This document shows positions 13,804 to 20,677 of a DNA stretch of 20,878 nucleotides, in pieces. Source of the DNA: a virus. The notes below the pieces were generated by a model that worked only from the letters and a program-made list of their open reading frames with translations, did not search any database and was not told the origin of the DNA. Every line of letters begins with the position of its first letter. Position 1 is the first letter of the stretch. The stretch is taken from positions 1-20,878 of IMG/VR virus record IMGVR_UViG_3300032562_000203; one strand, 5' to 3'. The position numbers were made by a program, and so were the translations under genes.

Positions 13804-15728
13804 CGCCCACCTACGATAGCGTCCCGCACCGCCTCATCGGCAACTTCATTATCTCCGGCGCCGACGCGCCGGAGAACGCGCAGGTCGTTTCGACGAACGC
13901 GGGCGGGTACGGGACCTGCGACTGGGACCAGCGCACCGCGCCGAGTCTGGGCGCGGGCGACGCCGTGACGGTGATAAGCGAAGGCGTGCATATCTTCGAG
14001 GGCCACGTCCAAGGCGTGACAACGGGCGTCGGGCCGGTGAAGACGTACCACGTCTCCTGCCTCGGGCGCTATGACAAGCTGCGTAACAACGAAGCGGTGC
14101 AGGCGGTGTTCGTCGACCGCGACCTCTCCCAACTCCAGACCGCCGACTGCGGCTGGGCGGCGTGGAGCGAAGGGGCTATCGGCGTCGACACGACCTACGG
14201 CGTGCAGTTCAACTGGCCGACCGTGACCTACACCGACCCCGTCCTGTCTTACGTATCAGCGCCGAGAACGCACTATGACCACACCGGCAACAACCTGCCG
14301 CCCGGATGGAGCCTTACCGACTTCCCGGCTGCGGATGCTTTCTGGACGGCGGCCTACTACCAGATGGCGGGCGGAAAGAACGTCACGCGCCTCTCGTTCG
14401 TGCCTTATTGGAACACCGGCCTCGCCGGGCTCACGAGCCTGACGACGCCCGACTACGACTCCCCCATCGGGCCGCCTGACGATACTTACGGCAACAGATT
14501 CAGTAGGTACCCGAGCATGAACGTGTGGCGGGACTTCTACGGCGTCGCGCCGCTGCCGACCCTGTTCGCGGGCGTCTACGCCTGTGACGACCCGGAGGAC
14601 CTGCCGACCGACAACCCGCAGCTCATGTATAGGCGCGGAGTCGGCTTCCGCAATGGAGCGACCTGCTTGTTCATGGTGCGCGGAGATGAACTCGGCGGTA
14701 TGGGCGGCGTGCAGGGGCCAGTCGTGGTCGACTGCAACCACCGGCTCATCGTCTTCTACGCTGGGTATGTCCCGGTCCAGCTTCCGCGCAATCAGGGCAC
14801 GACCTACTCGAAGAACGCTGACCATTTAGTGCGTACCAAATGGGTCGCCGAGAATCAGTACTTCTGCCCGCCGTGCGGCTACGGCGACAATCAGTGGGCG
14901 TGGTTCTCCCAGCTCCAGTTCTACGGCATGGGCTACAAGAGCAAGGACGACGGGAGCGATGACCTGCGCGACGTTTTCAGCATCCTCTTCCCGGACTGCA
15001 AGTGCGACTCCATGCCGATACCGGCCTCGCCCGATGAGGCGACCGGCCTCAAGGCCACGACTTCTATCGCCCTGCGCACGCCGATGAGCGAGCTGGCTGC
15101 CATCCCCGACCTGCTGAGCCTCTACCCGACGCCGGTCTGCTGGGGCGTCTGGGAGGACGGTATTCTAAAGATTGAGCACGACCTCGGCAGCGTTAGCGTG
15201 GGCGATGAGCCGGGCGTCGACACCACCGGAGCCAGTCAGACAAGCGCTGGGGCGCTCGACTATGTGCTCGTGGACTACCAGCCCGCAACAACGTCCGGCG
15301 GCGGCGTGAGCGCGCTCGTCATCCCACAACCGCTACGCATCATCGTTGATGCTCTGGGAGAGTGGGAGCTGGCTGACCCGACTGAGGCGTTCGACCCCGA
15401 GCTGCGCATCGGCTACCTCGACGCCACCGCCTCGGCCTCGAGCCCTGCGGCGGCGGCACTGCAGGGACAGCTCATCGCCGCCAGCAGGCTACCCGACCAG
15501 TGGACCGGCGTGGTCACGCTGCAAGGCATCGCTGGGGCCTCGACGTGGCGGCCCGGGAAGAAGCTCAACGCGCCGGGCATCGACGGGGCGCTCATCACGC
15601 AGGTGCAGGTCGACGCGAATAGCGATACCGCTGTGCTCTCGCTGGGCTCGACCGGCTACTACCTCAGGTTCCCGCTCTTCGTGCCCGGCAAGCCACTCAC
15701 CGCGAACCCGCTCGCGGTCCGCAAATAG
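13800..15728 (+). CDS. Tail hub-like minor tail protein
   Basis: A protein of about 642 residues that probably forms the baseplate hub or tail-associated (Tal-like) ring. The frame is open back to ATG 13734, but that part is out-of-frame reading of the previous gene. TTG 13800 makes a TTGA overlap with the upstream stop, like other junctions here, and gives MTPTYDSVPHRLIGNFII. Domain cues: an N-terminal barrel (LGAGDAVTVISEGVHIFEGHV, then YHVSCLGRYDKL) as in gp27-like hubs; a large middle region with several Cys (CPPCGYG, FPDCKC); then IALRTPMSELAAIPDLL with WGVWEDGILKIE, and LDYVLVDYQ, typical of hub second halves. The ribosome site before TTG is weak, so the exact start is uncertain. The central 250 residues are not recognised. 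Confidence 0.72.
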   Translation: MTPTYDSVPHRLIGNFIISGADAPENAQVVSTNAGGYGTCDWDQRTAPSLGAGDAVTVISEGVHIFEGHVQGVTTGVGPVKTYHVSCLGRYDKLRNNEAVQAVFVDRDLSQLQTADCGWAAWSEGAIGVDTTYGVQFNWPTVTYTDPVLSYVSAPRTHYDHTGNNLPPGWSLTDFPAADAFWTAAYYQMAGGKNVTRLSFVPYWNTGLAGLTSLTTPDYDSPIGPPDDTYGNRFSRYPSMNVWRDFYGVAPLPTLFAGVYACDDPEDLPTDNPQLMYRRGVGFRNGATCLFMVRGDELGGMGGVQGPVVVDCNHRLIVFYAGYVPVQLPRNQGTTYSKNADHLVRTKWVAENQYFCPPCGYGDNQWAWFSQLQFYGMGYKSKDDGSDDLRDVFSILFPDCKCDSMPIPASPDEATGLKATTSIALRTPMSELAAIPDLLSLYPTPVCWGVWEDGILKIEHDLGSVSVGDEPGVDTTGASQTSAGALDYVLVDYQPATTSGGGVSALVIPQPLRIIVDALGEWELADPTEAFDPELRIGYLDATASASSPAAAALQGQLIAASRLPDQWTGVVTLQGIAGASTWRPGKKLNAPGIDGALITQVQVDANSDTAVLSLGSTGYYLRFPLFVPGKPLTANPLAVRK

Positions 15729-15740
15729 GGAGGTTCATCC

Positions 15741-16262
15741 ATGACTGTTATCCCGCATTGGTATCTTTCAGGAGGCGGCGCCAACAGCGACCCGACGCTC
15801 AGCATCGGCGGCGCCAAGTCGTCTGTGCAGGTCAGCGCCACGGAGCTGGATTCCGTCTTCGACGACACGACCGGCGATGAGGCTGCGAGCGGCTACACCG
15901 ACTACCGCCTGCTCTACGTCCAGAACGACGGCGACGGCGATTGGGTCGGCCCGGTGGGCTGGTTCGCCTTCCAGCCGCGCAACCCGGCCTCGCCCTACAC
16001 GGTCAACGGCGACACTATCTCAGCCGCCATGGCGGACGCTGGGAAGAACGCCGCCGAGACTGCCATCTCCGACGACCACACCGCACCGGCGTCCGTGAGC
16101 TTCGCCGACCCCTCGACGAAGGGCACGGGTGTCGCCCTACCCTCGCCCGACTACGCGGCGGGCGACTACGTGGGCGTGTGGTTCAGGCGGGTCGTGCCGT
16201 CGAGTCAGAGCTATTCGAGCGGCAACGAATGGTCCTACCTCATCGAAGGCGACGACGCCTAA
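15741..16262 (+). CDS. Minor tail protein with a common tail-tip beta domain
   Basis: A 173-residue protein. The opening IPHWYLSGGGANSDPTLSIG followed by LDSVFDDTTGDEAASGYTDY and RLLYVQNDGDGDW is a recognisable phage tail module: a D-D-x-T-G-x-E-A turn, then Y-R-x-x-Y-V-x-N. It is found in fibre-associated or tip proteins of Myo- and Siphoviruses. The remaining beta-strands (ASVSFADPSTKGTGVALPSP, YVGVWFRRVVP) fit the same fold. ATG 15741 has GGAGG at about 15729-15733. Exact role is unknown; tail tip structure is likely. Confidence 0.65.
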   Translation: MTVIPHWYLSGGGANSDPTLSIGGAKSSVQVSATELDSVFDDTTGDEAASGYTDYRLLYVQNDGDGDWVGPVGWFAFQPRNPASPYTVNGDTISAAMADAGKNAAETAISDDHTAPASVSFADPSTKGTGVALPSPDYAAGDYVGVWFRRVVPSSQSYSSGNEWSYLIEGDDA

Positions 16263-16268
16263 GACCCC

Positions 16269-17840
16269 ATGACCTACAACGGCGAAACCCCGTACAGCGA
16301 CGGTGCCTACACCGTCCAGAAGTTCCTGCAGAGCGGCAGCTTCATCACGCCCAGCGGCGTCACCGAGGCCGACGAGATATGCCTCGTGGCGGGCGGCGGC
16401 GCGGGCGGGACGTGGGTCGGCGGCGGAGGCGGCGCAGGCGGTGTGCGGGTCGAGAGCGGCATCGCTCTGAGCGGAACAATGGCCGTAGTTATTGGCGACG
16501 GCGGCGCGGCTCCTACCGCGAACGGCGCAGGGGACGACGGCGACGACTCGACCTTCGCCGGGTACACGGCGAAGGGTGGTGGCGGCGGAGGCTGGTACAA
16601 CAACGGTGGGAACATGGACGGCAGGCCGGGCGGTTCCGGCGGTGGCGGTGCATGGGGAGTTGGTCACGGTGCGGGTGGTGCAGGAACGACGGGGCAGGGG
16701 ACGGACGGCGCGATGGGCGCGCCGGCAGACGCGGGCGGCGGTGGCGGCGGGGCGAGCGCCGCCGCATATGGAGATACCGGCGGAGCCGGTACCGACTTCC
16801 ACGGCACGACATACGGCGGCGGTGGTGGCGGAGCAGGTCCAAGCGGTGGCGCTGGTGGCGCTGGTGGCGCGGGCGGTGGCGGTCACGGTTCCGACCACTC
16901 GACCACATCCAAGACCGCCACAGACGGCACGCCGAACACCGGCGGCGGCGGAGGCGGCGCCTGGTACGCGCCGTACAGCAGCTTCGGCGGCGCGGGCGGC
17001 TCCGGTGTGCTCATCATTCGCTACCTCACGCCGGGCGTCCCGACGACGCAGCTCCCGCTTACCAGCGGGTATCGCACGCGCTCATTGCACCCGCTCGACC
17101 TGCTCAGCAAGTACAAGACGCACCGGGGGCCTCACTGGAGGCTGACCCTGCGCTCGGCGTACTCGACGTCTCGCCTGCCGCCGGTACAGGTCGCATCGGT
17201 GGCGCTGGCGAGCCTCTACCGGACCGGGAAGCGGCCGGACGCGGTCAGGAGTACGTTGCTGAGCGCCTTCGGGACGCACTCGCTGACGCGGGGGGCGCTG
17301 GCCTCTGCGTACCGCACCGTGAGCGTGCATCGCGTGCGCCTGACGCTGGCCGGGAGGTACAGGACGGGGCATGCGACCACGCTGACCCTGCACAGCCTAT
17401 TCGCCACCGAGTGGCGCGGAAGGGAGCCGGGCGACGTGAGAACGGTATTCGAGGTCAACGGCATCAACCTGAACGACGGCGTGCATACGTTCGTGCAGCC
17501 GGGAGCGAATCTGGGTGCGGAGGAACAGCAGTACGACCTCATCCTCCACTACGATGCCAGCCTGCGGCAGCACAACGTCCACGGCGTGCCGGTGCAGATG
17601 AACGTGCCGGTCAAGTTCGTCTTCGCCACGGCTCCCGAGCTAAGCTCCTTCGTGGACGGCGTGCGCGAAAGCATCAAGGGCGGCGGCTACGCCATTTGGC
17701 AGGACGGCGGGGATGAGCTAGGGGAACCCGAGTACTTCAAGCTCCTGCAGGACACCTCGCCTGAGCCGCAGCGGGACTTCGCCTATCGCAAGCGCAACGT
17801 CGCCATCTACACCCTGACCATGATGAGGTTCCCGCGATGA
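16269..17840 (+). CDS. Glycine-rich tail protein with L-x-S-x-Y-R-T repeats and a Dit-like C-terminal domain
   Basis: A 523-residue protein in three parts. Residues 1-258: a glycine-rich domain that opens FITPSGVTEADEICLVAGGGA and closes GGAGGSGVLIIRYLTPG, like the one in the gene at 12061. Residues 264-380: eight degenerate repeats with consensus L-x-S-x-(Y/F)-x-T, spaced 14-19 residues. Residues about 393-523: FEVNGINLNDGVHTFVQPGA and onward, ending YRKRNVAIYTLTMMRFPR. This resembles the N-terminal domain of distal tail or similar ring proteins in actinophages, where I-N-G-V-x-L-N-D-G is typical. It starts six bases after the upstream stop and ends in an ATGA overlap. It is likely a tip adhesin anchored by its C-terminal domain. 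Confidence 0.65.
   Translation: MTYNGETPYSDGAYTVQKFLQSGSFITPSGVTEADEICLVAGGGAGGTWVGGGGGAGGVRVESGIALSGTMAVVIGDGGAAPTANGAGDDGDDSTFAGYTAKGGGGGGWYNNGGNMDGRPGGSGGGGAWGVGHGAGGAGTTGQGTDGAMGAPADAGGGGGGASAAAYGDTGGAGTDFHGTTYGGGGGGAGPSGGAGGAGGAGGGGHGSDHSTTSKTATDGTPNTGGGGGGAWYAPYSSFGGAGGSGVLIIRYLTPGVPTTQLPLTSGYRTRSLHPLDLLSKYKTHRGPHWRLTLRSAYSTSRLPPVQVASVALASLYRTGKRPDAVRSTLLSAFGTHSLTRGALASAYRTVSVHRVRLTLAGRYRTGHATTLTLHSLFATEWRGREPGDVRTVFEVNGINLNDGVHTFVQPGANLGAEEQQYDLILHYDASLRQHNVHGVPVQMNVPVKFVFATAPELSSFVDGVRESIKGGGYAIWQDGGDELGEPEYFKLLQDTSPEPQRDFAYRKRNVAIYTLTMMRFPR
16845..16871 (+). repeat. Three tandem 9-bp units (GGTGGCGCT) in the glycine-rich domain
   Basis: GGTGGCGCT occurs at 16845 and 16854 and nearly perfectly (last base G) at 16863, encoding Gly-Gly-Ala three times. 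It is an in-frame slippage-prone tract. Confidence 0.9.
17058..17408 (+). repeat. Eight degenerate protein repeats L-x-S-x-(Y/F)-x-T
   Basis: The units are LTSGYRT, LLSKYKT, LRSAYST, LASLYRT, LLSAFGT, LASAYRT, LAGRYRT and LHSLFAT. Aromatic residues sit at 268, 282, 298, 317, 334, 348, 364 and 378 of the protein starting at 16269. The DNA has diverged, so the repeats are old or under protein-level selection. The tract links the glycine-rich domain to the C-terminal tail domain. Basic residues are abundant (Arg, His, Lys) and acidic residues almost absent. Confidence 0.75.
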
Positions 17841-18472
17841 GCGAGGACGCTTTCGAGTCCGAGGTACGCAAGTTCGTTGACAAGCAGAACGGCGGCGACC
17901 TCACCGCCCGCGTGGTCTACGACATGCTCAAGGCGGTCGACTCGGACGGCAACGCTCGGCACGAGGAGTCGATGCTGCGCCTCAAGGAACTCGAGGACGC
18001 GATGAGTTCACACGTCGCTTGGACGGAGGCCGAATCGTTGCCGCGCCTCGTCGCCGTCGAGAACTGGTGCCACGAGTGGGAGGCGGGCTGCGTGCTGCGC
18101 AACGAGGAGACCGACAAGCGGCACCTCGTGGTCCACGCAGAGCATCTGGCCGCCGACCACAAGCACGCCCCGCGCCGCTCCAGCGACCCGCCAGACTCCG
18201 ACTTCGGCAAGAGTGGCGACCGCGAGGACGAGGAGATGCGCGTTTCCTTCCGCATCGGGCGCTACGTGCTGGCTTCGCTCGCGGTCGTCGCCATGACGGT
18301 CGCTATCAACTACTTCGTGCTCTACCGGGGCCAGAAGACGCAGCTCGCCACCAGCCGCAGCAACGCGGCGGCGCTCTCGGCGCTGGTCATCCAACAGCAT
18401 CAGGACACGACCGACCTGCTCAACCTGCTGCGGGCCGAGCACAACACGCCCTCGCCTACGCCGACGCCCTAG
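17837..18472 (+). CDS. Single-span membrane protein, holin candidate
   Basis: A 211-residue protein. The N-terminal 110 residues are charged and partly helical (SEDAFESEVRKFVDKQNGG, ARHEESMLRLKELEDAMS) with two Cys. One hydrophobic segment at about 142-163 (YVLASLAVVAMTVAINYFVL) is followed by a short helical tail and a Ser/Pro/Thr end (PSPTPTP). The start overlaps the upstream stop (ATGA, 17837-17840). It is next to two peptidase genes, and no classical multi-span holin is visible, so a lysis role (holin or membrane partner of the lysin) is possible. It could instead be a structural or tail-associated membrane protein. I do not recognise a family. Confidence 0.55.
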   Translation: MSEDAFESEVRKFVDKQNGGDLTARVVYDMLKAVDSDGNARHEESMLRLKELEDAMSSHVAWTEAESLPRLVAVENWCHEWEAGCVLRNEETDKRHLVVHAEHLAADHKHAPRRSSDPPDSDFGKSGDREDEEMRVSFRIGRYVLASLAVVAMTVAINYFVLYRGQKTQLATSRSNAAALSALVIQQHQDTTDLLNLLRAEHNTPSPTPTP

Positions 18473-18481
18473 GAGGCAAGC

Positions 18482-19213
18482 ATGAGTGACCGCAGGCACG
18501 GTAAGCTCGGGGCCACGCTCAAGCCGAAGCCGGTCGAGCTGCGCTGGCTCTCGGAGTTGCTCACCAACCCGCTGCCGCCAGCGAGCACGGCGGTTGACCA
18601 CACCTTCGCGCGCAAGTCGTGGGGCATGCTCGGCAACGACCGCTATGGTGACTGCGCCGTGGCGGGCATCGTCCACCTGCGCGAGGTCCACGCTCGCATC
18701 GTCGCCAAGTCGGAGAAGTGGCCCAGCGATGCCCAGACGGTGAAGCAGTACCTCGCCTACACGGGCGGCAACGACGACGGCTGCGTGCTCTCGGAGCTGC
18801 TCCTCTACTGGCACCAGCACGGGCTCTTCAACGACAAGGTGCCCGCCTTCGCGCCGCTCAAGGTGAAAAACGACGCCGAGGTGAAAAGCGCTGTGCAGAC
18901 CTTCGGCGCGGTCTACCTCGGCGTGGACGTGCCCAAGCCCGCCATGCAGCAGTTCGACCGGGGCCTCGCGTGGGAGCTGACCGGGACGCCAGCCGATGAC
19001 GACATCGAGGGCGGGCACTGCATCGTGCTCGCCAAGTACGACGGCGCTCGCGCCGGGGCGCTGACATGGGGGGCCGTGCAGCCGCTCTCGTGGCGCTGGT
19101 ACCAGAGATACGCCCGCGAGGCGTGGGTCGCGCTCTCCAGCGAGTTCCTCGCCTCAAAGGCCATCGACGTGGCGGCGCTCAAGGCAGACATCGCCAAGCT
19201 GGGAGGCACGTGA
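18482..19213 (+). CDS. Papain-like cysteine peptidase of the lysis region
   Basis: A 243-residue protein with a C-H type peptidase layout: MLGNDRYGDCAVAG gives nucleophile Cys58 after G-D. EGGHCIVLAKYD gives His179, and LTWGAVQPLSWRWYQRY follows with the late W-G and aromatic stretch typical of this group. It resembles small papain/C39-like proteins common in actinobacteria and their phages. Such a protein may cut peptide cross-links of the wall, or act on a protein. No signal peptide or wall-binding repeat is visible. ATG 18482 has AGGAGG at 18471-18476, overlapping the upstream stop. Its end overlaps the CHAP lysin start (TGATG). GATC is still absent from this gene, unlike the next one. Confidence 0.75.
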   Translation: MSDRRHGKLGATLKPKPVELRWLSELLTNPLPPASTAVDHTFARKSWGMLGNDRYGDCAVAGIVHLREVHARIVAKSEKWPSDAQTVKQYLAYTGGNDDGCVLSELLLYWHQHGLFNDKVPAFAPLKVKNDAEVKSAVQTFGAVYLGVDVPKPAMQQFDRGLAWELTGTPADDDIEGGHCIVLAKYDGARAGALTWGAVQPLSWRWYQRYAREAWVALSSEFLASKAIDVAALKADIAKLGGT

Positions 19214-19875
19214 TGCTCAACCCGATCCGAGACAAGTACGCGCTGCGCAAACGCTTGGCAGCGAAGAAGAAGCCCGAGCAGCCGCGCATGGCGTGCAGCG
19301 TTCCGTCATGGGGGAAGGCCGCGCAGGTCAACGCGGCGCGTGAGTTTGGTAGTCCGTCCGAGCAGGTCGCGCACGACCATCTCTTCCCGCCGACCTACGC
19401 GCAGGAGATCGTGCGAGTGGTCGAGGGCGAGGTCGGCGTCAAGGAGCACCCCGCCGGGAGCAACCGCGGCACGCGCGTCGACGTCTACGAGCTCGCCGTC
19501 GCGTCGTGGGCGCTCGGCAAAGCATGGTGCGCCGACTTCGTGACGTGGGCGCATAAGGAAGCGGCGAAGCGTCTCGGGATCAGGCCGCCGAAGTTCCCGG
19601 CCGACCCGGCGAGCGTGCCCTACTGGACCGAGATGATCCGCGCCGGCCGGGGCGGCTGGCGGCGCGTCGAACCGGCAGCCGCCCGCGGCGGCGACGTCGT
19701 CTGCCTCTGGGGCAGCGCGCACATCGAGACCGTCATCAGCGTCGACGTGCATGCGCACACGCTCAGTTGCATAGGCGGCAACACCTCAGAGAACGGCCAG
19801 TCGAGCAACGGCGGGCAGGTGTGCCGCACGGTGCGCAACTTCTCCGAGGTCACCGTCGTGGGCCGCTGGCGATGA
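19213..19875 (+). CDS. CHAP-domain endolysin
   Basis: A 220-residue cell-wall hydrolase. The CHAP domain occupies about residues 62-220: VVEGEVGVKEHPAGSNRGTR, catalytic Cys106 in KAWCADFVTWA, His170 in GSAHIETVISVD, and Asn190 in IGGNTSENG. These are the expected Cys-His-Asn residues, and the protein ends VRNFSEVTVVGRWR. CHAP enzymes are amidases or peptidases of peptidoglycan. The N-terminal 60 residues are basic (RDKYALRKRLAAKKK) and without a clear signal sequence, so export would need a holin. The start ATG 19213 (TGATG overlap) has GGGAGG upstream; the frame is open further back inside the previous gene. This gene carries the first four GATC sites of the window, hinting at a different origin from its neighbours upstream. 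Confidence 0.88.
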   Translation: MLNPIRDKYALRKRLAAKKKPEQPRMACSVPSWGKAAQVNAAREFGSPSEQVAHDHLFPPTYAQEIVRVVEGEVGVKEHPAGSNRGTRVDVYELAVASWALGKAWCADFVTWAHKEAAKRLGIRPPKFPADPASVPYWTEMIRAGRGGWRRVEPAAARGGDVVCLWGSAHIETVISVDVHAHTLSCIGGNTSENGQSSNGGQVCRTVRNFSEVTVVGRWR

Positions 19876-20677
19876 CCGACGACACCATCTTCCCCACCAC
19901 CGGCACCATCGTCGTCGCGCTCGCCGACCGTGACGCGGATCTCGTGACCGAGGCGGGCATCACCGTCAGCACGCGCTCCTACTCGAACCCGGCGGCGCTG
20001 CCCGAAGGACGCACGCGCTTCACCGTGACCAGCCCGCCCGGCTGGCTGCATCTTGAGGACGACGGCGCGGTCTACCGGCTGAGCATGGGCGATGCGCCCG
20101 AGGTCGAGGTGCGCGACGAGCCGACGCCACCGATGGACATGGGCGACCACATGGCCGCTCTCGACCTGATCGCAGGAGGCTGACATGGCGAACGCATACG
20201 CCGCCGCCTGTTTCACCCTCGACACGGACACCAACGTCGCGGGGCTGACGGCTCTCAAGGGCTCCGCCTGCGCCGTCACCGACGACATCTGCGTCAAGGC
20301 GAGCGCGGCGGGCGTCCCGGCGACGCTGACCATCGACGCGAACCTGACCTGCAAGAGCCTCAACATCGGCTATGGGGCCGTGAACGGCGGCACGGCTTCC
20401 TACGGCAACTGCGTCGTCTCCGACAACGTCGTCATCACCATGGCGGCGAGCGGCAAGCTCTACCTGCGTATCGGCTCACGCTGGACCTGCAATGGTACGC
20501 TGCGCTCCATCGGCACCGGGACCGGCGCTGAGGACCAGACCGTGACGGCGCTGCACGCCAACAATCAGGACGTGCAGGTCGCGGGCGCGTGGTGGCAGCT
20601 CGTCAACGACCTCACGGGGCGCAGGTTCGACGTGACCGCCTCGACGAACACGACCTCCGTTACCTGCACGACCGATC
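19224..20677 (+). other. GATC-containing segment (seven sites) after 19.2 kb with none
   Basis: GATC occurs at 19224, 19407, 19578, 19635, 19938, 20168 and 20674. A base-by-base reading of 1-19223 found none, although GAT followed by A, G or T is common there. The change coincides with the start of the CHAP lysin gene. It marks a compositional border rather than a gene. Confidence 0.85.
19872..20183 (+). CDS. Small protein of unknown function
   Basis: A 103-residue protein whose ATG overlaps the lysin stop (ATGA, 19872-19875). The frame is open upstream but lies inside the lysin gene. The first 80 residues look beta-rich (GTIVVALADRDADLVTEAGI, TRFTVTSPPGWLHLEDDG, AVYRLSMGD), followed by an acidic, Pro/Met-rich end (DEPTPPMDMGDHM). 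No membrane segment or catalytic motif is visible. The strands could be a small structural or fibre-associated domain. I do not recognise the family. Confidence 0.6.
   Translation: MTDDTIFPTTGTIVVALADRDADLVTEAGITVSTRSYSNPAALPEGRTRFTVTSPPGWLHLEDDGAVYRLSMGDAPEVEVRDEPTPPMDMGDHMAALDLIAGG

Noticed and set aside
16380-17000. Repetitive glycine-coding DNA that could suggest a CRISPR or tandem array
   Set aside because: The repetition follows Gly codons within an open reading frame, with no regular repeat-spacer structure.
15941-17716. A 591-codon plus-strand open frame rich in Arg
   Set aside because: It overlaps the genes at 15741 and 16269 in another frame. The Arg-rich product is what GGC/GGT glycine codons give when shifted by one or two bases.
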